Below, piece by piece: positions 10,418 through 20,460 of a stretch of 64,000 bases of DNA. The notes beneath the pieces were generated by a model. That model searched no databases, was not told the DNA's origin, and saw only the letters and a program-made list of their open reading frames with translations. The translations under genes were made by a program, and so were the position numbers. How positions within the stretch are numbered: position 1 is the stretch's first letter; each line of letters opens with the position of its first letter. The stretch covers positions 1 to 64,000 of the forward strand of contig JAJLTO010000020.1 of NCBI GenBank assembly GCA_030568195.1, written 5' to 3'. Origin of the DNA: Dipodascopsis uninucleata var. uninucleata. Taxonomy: Eukaryota > Ascomycota > Lipomycetes > Lipomycetales > Lipomycetaceae.

Positions 10418-11646
10418 ATGGCGAAAATTTGTGTTCACAAAGGTTGTGGCAAGCAATTCGAAAGTCCAGATGAATCACCTTGTGTTTACCATCCTGGACC
10501 TCCAATATTTCATGACGCTATGAAAGGTTAGTTACAATATTTCTTGTATGTGATCTTGAGCAGGTATAATATCAAACTTATGAGTGCTTTATTTAAGTCT
10601 AACGAAGTCAAAAGGATGGTCATGTTGTAAGAAGAGAGTAATTTCGTTCGATGATTTCCTGGCGATTCCTGGATGTACTACGGGTATACATTCGGATGTT
10701 GAAAATTCGGTGTCAAACGTGCAGACGGAGAATAATACCAAGTTAACGCCCACGTCAATTGACGAGAATGGTGTTGAACAATATGGTAATCCTGTTGCCG
10801 ACACAAGCGCAAACGCAACTACCACAGTTCAAAAGTCAATGGCAATTACTCCATCGAAGAAAACGAAAAATGAGATATCCGTAAAACCTGACATCTCAAC
10901 ATTGGATGATCCTGATGATGTTGACATTCCTGTTGGTGCAAAATGCAAGAGAAATGGATGTGATATACTGTACGATGGATCAAATCGAGGAGATTGTAAA
11001 TTCCATCCTGGAAGTGCTGTATTTCATGATGGTACGTGTTGAAGTAAATTTATTTCGGAAAGGATAGTTGCTGACGATGTCGTTATCTAGCATCTAAAGG
11101 TTGGTCTTGCTGCAAACGCCGAGTGCTCGAATTCGATGAATTTTTAAAAATAGAAGGTTTGTATTAATATAGAATTGTTCCTTTTGCAACACGAGGAGTG
11201 TAACACTAAGCGTATGAATAGGCTGTAAAACTGGCAAACATCTTTTTGTTGGAATCGAGCAACCTAAGACAAAGGAAGAAGATGTTGAATGTCGTACAGA
11301 TTTTTATCAAACCCCAAACAAAGTCATTGTATCTGTCTTCGCTAAACAATGTGATAAAGAGAAGTCGATAGTTGAATTTAGCGAAGATACCTTGTATCTA
11401 GATTTATTTCATCTGGGAAATAAACGATTTAGGACTAGTATACAACTATATGGACCGATCAAGCCGAATGAATCAACATTTAAAGTGATGGGCACTAAAG
11501 TTGAGATTACACTTTCCAAAGCGAACGGATTGTCATGGGCTGGTTTACGTGCTGGTGAAACTGGTGCAGGCATGATCAGGTTTGGTGTTAGTGGACGAAC
11601 AGGTACCATTGGAGGTAAAGATATAATATACAGAAATCAATCATAG
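10418..11646 (+). CDS. CHORD-CS domain protein, Hsp90 co-chaperone (CHORDC1/RAR1 type), four exons
   Basis: Exons are 10418-10526, 10615-11031, 11091-11156 and 11222-11646, introns 88, 59 and 65 nt, every junction in phase 1. The protein has 338 residues (human CHORDC1 332). The first zinc-binding CHORD begins at residue 3 with CVHKGCGKQFES, continues [20 protein letters not shown] and ends IPGCTTGIH. The second lies around residues 150-210: CKRNGCDILYDG, CKFHPGSAVFHD, KGWSCCKRRV and GCKTGKH. A CS domain (p23-like beta sandwich) fills the C-terminal third. Such proteins bind Hsp90 through the CHORD and CS parts. In each CHORD an intron falls at the same place, just before the GWSCC motif, which suggests the domain was duplicated with its intron. 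The gene is paired with HSP78. Confidence 0.95.
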
Positions 11647-11794
11647 TTTTTTTCAACACATTTATATATGTCAAATATGTTTTTCGTTGACAATAGATCA
11701 TCACAAATGAATATTTCATTTACATGTCCTAATTGCACTAGCTAGGAAGCGAGCTGTCCATGTTCCTATAAAGTGTGTCTTGCGGTTCCAATGA

Positions 11795-13228
11795 TTAACC
11801 ACCTAGCATAGGATCTCTGTAATGTTTCTGATTGTTAATATATCGCTGTTCTCTCCGAATGTCTTGATTAGTTTTGTTCTTTTTGTCTCGCCATTCCTTC
11901 TTTGTGCTGTGTTCCTTGGCGGCATCGCGAGTATTAGAAGTAAATAATCTGCCAGTGCTGGCAGTGATTACAGTATTTTGTCCTTCTCTTAGCTCTGGTG
12001 TAGGTTTTAGTGACTGTCTATAATATTTTTGTAAAGAGCGGTGACCAATACGTAGACCAGACATGGGAAGTGAGAGCTCTAAGCCGGAAGGATCTAGGAT
12101 AAGATCTTGACTAGCAGAAGATTGTTTGAGAGACAAAACTTTAGTACTTTGCTCGTGAGTGTAGTCACCAATGTCTTCAGAGTCACTTTCAGATACATCT
12201 TCCCATTGTTCGTTTTCAAATTCAGCATGTTCAGGATATGTAGACGAGAAATCGTAGAATTCAGATATTTCAATCTGTTGATCTTCAGTATCATATGGAA
12301 TTTTGCAGTGCTCCTTGGCAATCATATGATCGCGAACGCTGTTAAGACTTCTGCCTTCAAACGAGCAGTACAGACACATATTTCCAATAGAAACCTTTTC
12401 TGAAAGATATGTGATCAATCCATGTATGTCAGTAATATAATCCCGATCCGGGACGAATAGCCCATGTGATCGATACATATGCAATATATTTTCATCCAAA
12501 GACCTAGAGCTAGCGGAACAGAAAATGCACGACGTCAAAGGCAACTTAACAGCGCTATGCAGTTTTCTTGCAACTAAATTCTCCATCTCTAAATCCTCAA
12601 TTTCTTTACTATTCGCCCTAGAAGACGAATCTGGCGGAATCGACTGAATATTATCCTCTCTTGACTGTTTAATTCTGGTATCATTAGTTCTCAAAGGCTT
12701 CTTTTTTCCAACGTTTTTACCACCAGTTCTCATGTCCTTAAAAGATACAGTACGAACATCAGGATCAACAGCGCCACCAGTAACAAGAGAAGATGCTACT
12801 CCGAATTGTCTATAAGGAGTATCTTCTTCTTCACGAGAAACATCATTAGAAGTACTTCTGATGCGGGATTCGTCCGTCTTGGCATTTTCTCTGTGCTTAC
12901 TACTGAGTAAGTGAGTTTCATAAGCGCCAACTGATGTAAATCGCTTGTTGCCACACACTTTACAAACTTCCAGATAATTTGCTTTCGCCTCGCTCTCTCT
13001 GTTAACATTAATTTGTTGAATAACTCTCTCAGCAAATAACTCCGCTGATATAGGAGGTAAAGATGCAACTCTGCGTTTAAGATTATATCGATGCCAATCT
13101 GTCTTCATGTGCTTTCGCTGCATATCACTAGTAGGAAAGCCTACACCACAGCTATTGCAGGTGTAGAGGGTAGCATTTAGCACGTTTGTTTCGTCCGGAG
13201 ATGATAGAAGTGCAGTGCTCACGGACAT
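11795..13228 (-). CDS. REI1: Cytosolic pre-60S maturation factor Rei1/Reh1 (ZNF622 family)
   Basis: Rei1 acts in late cytoplasmic 60S ribosome maturation, probing the peptide exit tunnel and helping release Arx1. The single exon encodes 477 residues. Zinc fingers are visible: YTCNSCGVGFPTSDMQRKHM (Cys24/Cys27) followed by the family-specific WHRYNLKRRVASLPPIS; a second with CKVCGNKRFTS...HLLSSKH; a third pair with CIFCSASSRSLDENILHM and CLYCSFEGRSLNSVRDHM. The middle is acidic (EDVSESDSEDIGDY). The C-terminus is basic and ends in a conserved YINNQKHYRDPMLGG block. Its 3' end converges with that of the CHORD gene, 148 bases away. Reh1 is a close paralogue in yeast, and one gene may do both jobs here. 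Confidence 0.93.
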   Translation of the reverse strand: MSVSTALLSSPDETNVLNATLYTCNSCGVGFPTSDMQRKHMKTDWHRYNLKRRVASLPPISAELFAERVIQQINVNRESEAKANYLEVCKVCGNKRFTSVGAYETHLLSSKHRENAKTDESRIRSTSNDVSREEEDTPYRQFGVASSLVTGGAVDPDVRTVSFKDMRTGGKNVGKKKPLRTNDTRIKQSREDNIQSIPPDSSSRANSKEIEDLEMENLVARKLHSAVKLPLTSCIFCSASSRSLDENILHMYRSHGLFVPDRDYITDIHGLITYLSEKVSIGNMCLYCSFEGRSLNSVRDHMIAKEHCKIPYDTEDQQIEISEFYDFSSTYPEHAEFENEQWEDVSESDSEDIGDYTHEQSTKVLSLKQSSASQDLILDPSGLELSLPMSGLRIGHRSLQKYYRQSLKPTPELREGQNTVITASTGRLFTSNTRDAAKEHSTKKEWRDKKNKTNQDIRREQRYINNQKHYRDPMLGG

Positions 13229-13548
13229 CTTATTTCTATATTATAGCTCTGTGCTAACTTGAAATGCTAACTAAATATTTTGTCTGATAGTTAGCTATTT
13301 GACTAGAAGTTTCAATCTTTACGGAACCAGCGCAAGATTCGATGTAAAAAAAATCGCTGAAAATTTATAATCTACTGAGCTATTCTCCCAAAGCTAAATA
13401 AATTAAATGCGTCTATATATAATATATGTTTATCTTACCAATCCATATAACTTGACTTTAATTACAATATACAAAATAATATCGACAAGTTACAATTATC
13501 TCTGCTATTAGTCTAAATATCTAGATACAAATTACTGTACTTGAAAGT
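13229..13548. other. Divergent intergenic region, REI1 / TMA17
   Basis: 320 AT-rich bases between two divergent genes. It should carry both promoters. A run of TATATAATATATG-like sequence near 13413-13432 is the only feature I notice. Confidence 0.4.
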
Positions 13549-13836
13549 ATGGAAGATATTATTTCGATAGAAGATCGATTGGACAAATTCTTTAATGCTC
13601 TCACGGCTCTGCCGCTGGAATCTTTACATGCAGAAAAGGCAAGAATTGAGAATTCAATACAACACTTAGTACGATCCAATAAAGAAATTGAAGAGTATAT
13701 ATTGAGCCTTAAGGAGGAAGAGGAGAAGGAGGAACGATTGGGACTTAAGTGCGTAATCAAGGAAAATGAGGATGTTGTCACAGACCAAAAACAACGAATA
13801 GCGATGATTGACGCAGAGATCAAGCGAAGAACATAA
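13549..13836 (+). CDS. TMA17: Tma17/Adc17-like proteasome assembly chaperone
   Basis: The 95-residue, intronless protein is almost wholly helical and charged, so a coiled coil is likely. The core RIENSIQHLVRSNKEIEEYI aligns with yeast Tma17 (EIENSINHLQRSN). The later VIKENEDVVTDQKQRI matches its second helix. Yeast Tma17/Adc17 is a stress-induced chaperone that pairs Rpt6 with Rpt3 during assembly of the proteasome base. The yeast protein is about 150 residues; this one lacks the C-terminal tail, and the acidic linker between helices is a run of Glu. It lies between REI1 and the PPR gene. The short length leaves some room for doubt. Confidence 0.75.
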   Translation: MEDIISIEDRLDKFFNALTALPLESLHAEKARIENSIQHLVRSNKEIEEYILSLKEEEEKEERLGLKCVIKENEDVVTDQKQRIAMIDAEIKRRT

Positions 13837-14171
13837 TGACACACGCAGATCTCTTCTAGCTAGATAAGATGAATACTTTTACCAATATATTGTACTAATG
13901 CAAAATTATTTTATGATATTACTATCATATATACAAGATAGAGAAGAGATTATAAAAACTGTTAACAATTTCCACTAGCATTATTAAGCATGAAGACACA
14001 ATGTATACTATACTACAAAAACCTTCAAAAATATTCAAATATCCCTAAATAAAAAATCTACCTGAAAGCAACCGAAGCAATATATTCATATGTAAGTAGA
14101 ACGAATAATTTATAGAACGAATAAGAGTAATGATAAGCCGATTGCTGTGCTTAAACTTTTTGTAATTATAT
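13837..14171. other. Convergent intergenic region, TMA17 / PPR gene
   Basis: 335 very AT-rich bases that must hold two 3' ends. No coding or structured RNA feature is seen. Confidence 0.4.
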
Positions 14172-17100
14172 TTACTCGCTAGAAACCAATATTGGCCGCT
14201 TACCAGTAAAATCAGTCTTGAAACTCGAGTTGGACAACATTGGAGGCATCGTAGACGATGGTAATCCTACAATTTCCCCAGTAGTTTCGTTCAAAATACA
14301 AAGATCATCCCCAGACTCTTCTACCTTAGAGTCCGAGAGAAGACTAGCAACTCTATAGATGACTGGATCTGGATAATGCCCTTGACGCATAATATCAAGA
14401 ACTTTTAATGCACCCTCTACATTATCAACCGAAAGGTATGCTCTTATCATTGATTCGAATGTGGACGGTTCTGCCATATTCTTAGATAAAACTTCGTAAA
14501 AAAAACTTTCACTTCGCTGTATATTAATAGTTGCCCAGCCGCGAACCAAAATATTTGCCATATAGGCTGTTAGTTGAATTCGATAAGTAGAGCGCATCAG
14601 TTCTAGTAAATTTTCGGTCTGCTGAACCTGTCCATTAGCAATGTATGCTTCAATGAGCGCCTGAAACATACAATCGTCAGGTCGAATTGCACCAGCATTA
14701 ATAATCTTCTCGAAAAATTTTCGTGCTGAGTCCAAATTTCGTAAAATACATCCATGTGCGGTAATTAAAGCAGCGTAATGCTGCGCGGTAACTTGCTGTC
14801 CATCCATAACTATAGTATCCAGAACCTTTTCAGCAGCATTCACGTCAATAGGTTCGACGGTTGCGTAAGCATCAATAAGAAGCTTATAAGAGTGAGATGA
14901 AGGAATTAATTTCAATTCTCGAAGTCTATTAAAATATTCTAACGCACGATTCCTGTCCTTTTTGTGAGATACGTAAAATTGAAGCATAGTATTGAAAGGA
15001 GCAATACGTGGCTTGTAGTCATGTGCAGATTCCATCTCTTCAAATAACTGCTCGGCCATAACCTCATCTCCAGCTCTACAACACGCACTAATCATAGTTC
15101 CATACGTAACTGAAGTACGCTTTAAGCCTAATTCTTTCATCTGATTATAGTAAAACAATGCCTCCTTTAATCTTCTAGCTTTACTAAGTTTTGACAGTAA
15201 AACATTATATAGATACGTGGAAGGCTGAACACCATATTCTTGAGATTCAGTAAAAAGAGCTACTGCTTCTGTAGCTTCGTCATGAGATCCAGCAAGTTTT
15301 AACTTGATTATAAGATTCGCATAAGTAGAAGCATCTGGAGCAGTACCTATATCCATCAATTTCTCCTTAAAACTAACAAGCCTTTCCTTATGGATCAGAA
15401 CATTCTTGGACTGACACTGGAAATACATTGACAACATGGCATTATATATAGAAGTCCAAGTGAAGTGTAACATGGGTCGCGCAGATGGAGGAGGAATAGT
15501 TTTTTCAGCGAGACTATACAAAGTCTCCGCTGAATTGACATCCTTTGAAGCTCCACAGTAAGCAATAATCTTCACAATAGCTATTGGAGAGATAGATTTA
15601 CCGACTGAATACGCACCTTCCAAATCTTGCACAATCTTTGCAGCAGGCGTATTTATGTAAATCTTCCGTAATACATCTTGAGAAAGTTCTGCATCATAAC
15701 CGAGCATTTCAATAAGTATCTTTTCTTCCTCTCTAAACTTTGACTTTCTCGGTGCTTCCTGCAATTGCAAAGGTATATCTGTTGCGATTTCACCAAGTCT
15801 ATGTGGAGGTACCGGCATATGAAACATACCAGATGGGAGCACTTGTTCGTGATTAATAAGTAAAGCCTCAGGCATGATGCTTTCGGTACGCACAGGTGCA
15901 GGAGCATTGAAATGCTCTGACAGTGATAGAAGAGATTCGGCAAGAGAAACAAAATATCCTGCTTGCGGACTCAAAATCAATCGACTCTCCGAAGCAATAT
16001 TAAGGAGAAAAACCAAATTTCTGGATAGCTCAGAGAAAAATTGGGAGCTACCTGATTCACTTAAGGAAACCAAGAACCTTGAATGAAGATACACTAGAGT
16101 ACTCAAATCAGAGGCAGAAAATCTCGCATTGCTAGACCACGAAGACCAATGACTTCTCAGGTAAATACCTAATAATGAATTCTCGGGATTACTATCACCA
16201 GAGATCGAGGCGAGCGTGAAATCGATCTTTGAAATAGGAGTAAGTAAATTAGACAGTATACTATATTGCTCATCAATAGAACTCCACTTTGTTAGCATCA
16301 ACAGCCTTGACATTAAACTAGATAATACTTGACTATATGCCATATGTTCTTCCTGTGATTGCCATTCCCATTGACCAATCTGCTGTGAGACAAGGGCATA
16401 TGACACTCTAATAGTATTATCATCAAAAGGCATTGAGGTAATTAAATGAAGAGCTAATTCTCCAACGGAATGCATTTCAAGGACTATATTTTTGCTAATA
16501 ATATTCTTTGCAATATCCAGTAAATAATCCGCAGGCACTTGCGATCGATTCTTAATGCACAAGTCAATATAATCCATTAGTGCAACCGACCACTCAGAGT
16601 TATAATCATAAGTTGTCATTAGAATATCAAATATTTGCTTAGCCATATTAAAATCATTATGTCCAGCAGCACTTGAGAGCAATCGAGAAAGCGATATCAT
16701 CGAAGGTCGTGTTAAAAATTCCTTGCAAGCTTGTTGCAACCAAATCCATGCATTTACATAATCATCATGTAATAAATAACCATCAATAAGGGCATCAGAT
16801 ATGGTAGATGCCATCTCATGTGAAACTAAGACACTTTGTTTCTCTATAATCTTTTCAAAAAATGCAATTGCACCAGAGCCATCATTACAGTAGAAATACG
16901 CACGGATTAGTTCAGAATATACAAGAGCTTCTTTCTTCTCGCCAAGGCGTCCGTATACATCTTTATAATAGCCAAAGACTTCCAATGCTGAGCTTATATC
17001 CTCTACTCTTCCGAATGCTCGTATTAAATGAATGAATGTGTCTGCGTTATAAAATACCGAAGTTCCGGAAACAACGTCATGCATAGAATCTAATACAGAA

Positions 17101-18545
17101 ATTATCCGTGGAGAATGTTTTGCATCCCCAGTCTCCGCACAGGCTTCAAGTAGTGCATTGTAAACTTCAATAGTATAATTCTGCTTTCTGACAGAAACAC
17201 TAGCAAAAAAGACATCAAGGGCAAGATCCAAAGATATATCATCTCTTAAGTTCTTGACAAGTTGACTATATTCATTCGAAATTTGATTCGGCTCGGAAAA
17301 TCGAGATATAACCGGATTAAACTTAGTAGCCAACAAGCGTCTCGTCTCCATATACCGATTAACTAAGGCCAATATTATTGTAGAATATGTAGCAACATCT
17401 GGAACAATATGATAGGATAGCATACGAGCGTAAGTTTCAAGAAGATAAGTAACAGGAGTAGTAGATGTCGTTGATGTTCCACTGGCAATCGATATCAAAA
17501 TCTTATTAAAAGAATCTAGCGTTGGTATAATGCCATTTTTTTTCATAAGCTCGTAATGGCCAATGACACCAACATAATTATTTGAATTGAAGAGCTCGAT
17601 TATAACAATTTCAGAAGTATCTGGATGACAAGCAGATTCAAGAGTTGAATGACTCGCAGCCAATTGACTAGTAGACCATAAGTTGCCGTTCTGATCAAAT
17701 GGTACAGTGTCAAACAACTCGTTCGATTTGATACCATTACCAACGGCGTATGCAATCTCGGAAGACTTGATTTCAGAGATATCAGGTACATCAGCTATAT
17801 ATGGCGAAGTTATTGAACCATCATTCTCAAGTCTACCTTGTTGTGATGGAGCATTATTAAAATCGTCCGCAGGTTTCTGGCTATTGACATTGTATTCTGT
17901 CGTTCTAACCTCACTGTTGCTAATGCCAGACGATAGACTATACCCTCCACTGTTTCTTCGCTCAAACTCTGCTGTAACTTCTGCAGCTGTCTTATCATCC
18001 ACCTCTACTAGTCTTTCCGCAGTTGGAATACCAGATTCGCTGGCAAGCTTTTCCTCTTCAATCGAGCTAGGACGTTCATTTTCACCATGCTGTGTAATCT
18101 GCTTTCTTAAATGTGTTGTTGTGCTTAATCTGCGAACATGTTGTCCACGGACACTATTGATGTTGGTGCCTATACCAGAAACTTGACCTGCCGAATTTGC
18201 TCTATAGCTTGATTTTATTTCAGACACACGCTTATTTTCATCGTCTGACGATGCAGCCGTCGATACAGATAGCGTCGACGAAGAAAAGGTATTACCATAT
18301 GAGGGGAACGACGCTCCATTCGCAGAGTTTGGAAAATTTCCTCCTTCCGATCCAGCACCGGAAGAAAATGGCTGTTGTACGCTTCGCACTATAAGTTGAT
18401 GCGTCTGAGCTGAGGCTTGCTGACGAGCAAGCTGTTGCGTAGACACAAAAAAAGCCGGCTGTGTCGAGGACGCTGTCGACGCAACGAAGAGATTCTTAGC
18501 AAGCGCCGAATGGCGAGCTATAGCTGCAAAAGACTTGAAGACCAT
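14172..18545 (-). CDS. Giant mitochondrial pentatricopeptide-repeat protein
   Basis: The frame encodes 1457 residues from the ATG at 18545 (MVFKSFAAIARHSALAKNLF), a typical amphipathic, basic mitochondrial presequence; the four codons before it start from TTG and are not used. Residues about 60-330 are low-complexity, Ser/Asn-rich and probably disordered. PPR-like helical repeats then run to the C-terminus. The clearest are in the last 450 residues, e.g. YNVLLSKLSKARRLKEALFY, VTYGTMISACCRAGDEVMAE and FNTMLQFYVSHKKDRNRALE. PPR proteins bind organelle RNA and act in transcript stability, processing or translation. Fungal PPR proteins diverge fast, so I cannot match it to a named one. No intron is needed. 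It is unusually long for the class. Confidence 0.88.
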   Translation of the reverse strand: MVFKSFAAIARHSALAKNLFVASTASSTQPAFFVSTQQLARQQASAQTHQLIVRSVQQPFSSGAGSEGGNFPNSANGASFPSYGNTFSSSTLSVSTAASSDDENKRVSEIKSSYRANSAGQVSGIGTNINSVRGQHVRRLSTTTHLRKQITQHGENERPSSIEEEKLASESGIPTAERLVEVDDKTAAEVTAEFERRNSGGYSLSSGISNSEVRTTEYNVNSQKPADDFNNAPSQQGRLENDGSITSPYIADVPDISEIKSSEIAYAVGNGIKSNELFDTVPFDQNGNLWSTSQLAASHSTLESACHPDTSEIVIIELFNSNNYVGVIGHYELMKKNGIIPTLDSFNKILISIASGTSTTSTTPVTYLLETYARMLSYHIVPDVATYSTIILALVNRYMETRRLLATKFNPVISRFSEPNQISNEYSQLVKNLRDDISLDLALDVFFASVSVRKQNYTIEVYNALLEACAETGDAKHSPRIISVLDSMHDVVSGTSVFYNADTFIHLIRAFGRVEDISSALEVFGYYKDVYGRLGEKKEALVYSELIRAYFYCNDGSGAIAFFEKIIEKQSVLVSHEMASTISDALIDGYLLHDDYVNAWIWLQQACKEFLTRPSMISLSRLLSSAAGHNDFNMAKQIFDILMTTYDYNSEWSVALMDYIDLCIKNRSQVPADYLLDIAKNIISKNIVLEMHSVGELALHLITSMPFDDNTIRVSYALVSQQIGQWEWQSQEEHMAYSQVLSSLMSRLLMLTKWSSIDEQYSILSNLLTPISKIDFTLASISGDSNPENSLLGIYLRSHWSSWSSNARFSASDLSTLVYLHSRFLVSLSESGSSQFFSELSRNLVFLLNIASESRLILSPQAGYFVSLAESLLSLSEHFNAPAPVRTESIMPEALLINHEQVLPSGMFHMPVPPHRLGEIATDIPLQLQEAPRKSKFREEEKILIEMLGYDAELSQDVLRKIYINTPAAKIVQDLEGAYSVGKSISPIAIVKIIAYCGASKDVNSAETLYSLAEKTIPPPSARPMLHFTWTSIYNAMLSMYFQCQSKNVLIHKERLVSFKEKLMDIGTAPDASTYANLIIKLKLAGSHDEATEAVALFTESQEYGVQPSTYLYNVLLSKLSKARRLKEALFYYNQMKELGLKRTSVTYGTMISACCRAGDEVMAEQLFEEMESAHDYKPRIAPFNTMLQFYVSHKKDRNRALEYFNRLRELKLIPSSHSYKLLIDAYATVEPIDVNAAEKVLDTIVMDGQQVTAQHYAALITAHGCILRNLDSARKFFEKIINAGAIRPDDCMFQALIEAYIANGQVQQTENLLELMRSTYRIQLTAYMANILVRGWATINIQRSESFFYEVLSKNMAEPSTFESMIRAYLSVDNVEGALKVLDIMRQGHYPDPVIYRVASLLSDSKVEESGDDLCILNETTGEIVGLPSSTMPPMLSNSSFKTDFTGKRPILVSSE

Positions 18546-19417
18546 AGTAAGATACAATTAATAACATATAGATTTGTTTACCGACTCTTCGTCAATGTCA
18601 CATCCGCCTCTACTTGGTAAAGAGAGAAAATATCTACCCTCTATGGAAGAAATATTTCTCTCTTCCTCTATTTCAGTCTTGCAGTACTTTTTGCTGCAAG
18701 TTGCAGAATATTTCCCAGATATTTTTATATTCTTACCGCGCGAGAGTTTCTGTCAACTGTTTAACCCTAACATCATACATAGTTTCACGATAATTCTACG
18801 GGATATGCGTCATGATGCATAGTACCAATTGATAAATATTGCTCATTTATACCGTAAAGGCATAAACCCAATTGCATACTGCTTTGACACTAATGCACTG
18901 TCTAAACTCTATATATTAGTCATATCGGAATTCTTACTCGTCTATTTAAGTCCGTCGGAGAATCCTTGTGCAAAGACAGAAGGATTTAGAATATTACCTC
19001 ATCATTTTAAACTTCATCCTGGGAACTGCAGAGAGCGGTTGTACTGTGTTCATGAACGGGTAAGAGTCTTGAGATCCCGTAGATAGTCGTCATACACGTA
19101 ACCGACCTGCCATTTTATGTGACCATCTTGCTTCTTCTGATAAAGCCGCAGATATCGTGGCGCAGACATATGTGTTTATAATCTCTGTTCTTTTAATCTC
19201 GAGTAATGGGATAGCAATCTTTTCAATGGTGGACAGAAAAAACAAAATTGAATATACTATTTATACGTAGATATTAAAAAGATAGATACAGCCTGTAATT
19301 TTATGATACAATAAGAGACCTGCTTCTCCTAGCTAAATAAAACAGCGAACAAGCCTGGTAAAATGACCTTTAATGTGCTATTTTGAGAATCATCGATGTG
19401 CAAAACCGGACAGATCA
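18546..19417. other. Intergenic, promoter of the PPR gene and 3' end of PLP2
   Basis: Both flanking genes are on the minus strand. Two plus-strand open frames (near 18574-18822 and 18829-19086) overlap this stretch, but their translations show no family resemblance and no splice partner. I treat them as chance and see nothing else supportable. Confidence 0.45.
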
Positions 19418-20255
19418 TCAGTCAAAAAAGTCTTCGTCATAGTCATCAGATATCGACTTCTGCTTTGGCCCGCCGTCGTAATCGTCTTCATCGTAATCGT
19501 ACTCATCACCATTAGCAGCAGCAGCTTGCTTTCTTTTCTCTCTTTGTACGGAAATAAGTCTTGAGTCATTATCCTTCACAGCACCCACTTCAGTTAGAAT
19601 GCGCTCAAGATCCATGAGCGTCATGCCTGATCCTCCTAGAAGCGTTAGAGTAACATATTGCTTTTTTACATCCGTATCTTTATAGACTAGAATAGTAGGA
19701 CAGTTGCGATCTGGATAGTTCTCTATTGCTCGAGAACCTACAATATCCACAAACTTGATTTCTCCATATTTTGCAGCCGCCTGAGTAAAGAGTCCAGCAA
19801 GAAGTTTAGATTGAGGAGCAGTTGGCAGAGAAAGATGTACAACCACAAAACAGTCTTTGGAAGCTTCAGTTACTTCCGAATTATACTCTGGTTTCGAAAC
19901 TGGGAATACCCTTCCAAATTTAGAGCGAGCATTAGTCTGGTCCTGCATCTCTAGAAGTCTTTTTCGCCTATATGCAGCAAGAAATTCGGAATCCTCCTCG
20001 TCTTCCAACTCTTCAAGTTCAGAATCTTCCTTGTCTGATAGTCTATGGTTTTCTGCATTGACTTTAGCATTCTCAATAGCCTCTTCAATCACTTGTGACG
20101 GTGAAGGTGGTCGCTCTGGTATGATTCCATGTGCTCTGAGGATATCATTCCTAGATGTTTATTGATGTTAGCTTTCTGCTAACCTTAGAGTTTCTCTTAA
20201 AAACAATCACTACTCACCATTCGGTATCTTCGTTTGGATTTACTTCTACTTGCAT
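19418..20255 (-). CDS. PLP2: Phosducin-like protein Plp2 (PhLP2/PDCL3 type), two exons
   Basis: Plp2 is an essential co-factor of the cytosolic chaperonin CCT/TRiC in actin and tubulin folding. Exon 1 (20255-20218) encodes MQVEVNPNEDTEW; the 67-nt intron has donor GTGAGT, branch GCTAAC and acceptor ATCTAG; exon 2 is 20150-19418. The joined protein has 256 residues. The N-terminal helix NDILRAHGIIPERPPSPSQ is diagnostic of the PhLP2 group. A thioredoxin-like domain follows at about 85-195 (CFVVVHLSL, KFVDIVGSRAIENYPDRNCP, LTLLGGSGM). The tail is acidic and ends DDYDEDFFD, typical of the family. It is divergent from RRP40, only 205 bases away. Confidence 0.93.
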
Positions 20256-20460
20256 TGCTTCGGATAATATTATAATATACTGCAGAACTATTAGCGTAAT
20301 AGATTTTCCAGCGTTTGTGGTAAATGAAAGTTCACCAGAGCAAACAACGTTGTCTTTACTTATAGTGTGCGGCTCACACAGCGACCATCAAAATTTTTGA
20401 GCGCTCACAGGAATTGTTGCTGTTTGTAAAATTAATACGATCATTATATGAGTCTAAACA

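Noticed and set aside
14172-18557. PPR start at 18557
   Set aside because: That codon is TTG; the ATG at 18545 begins a typical mitochondrial presequence.
18574-19086. Two plus-strand ORFs between the PPR gene and PLP2
   Set aside because: Translations look like random AT-rich sequence with hydrophobic runs; no domains or splice partners.
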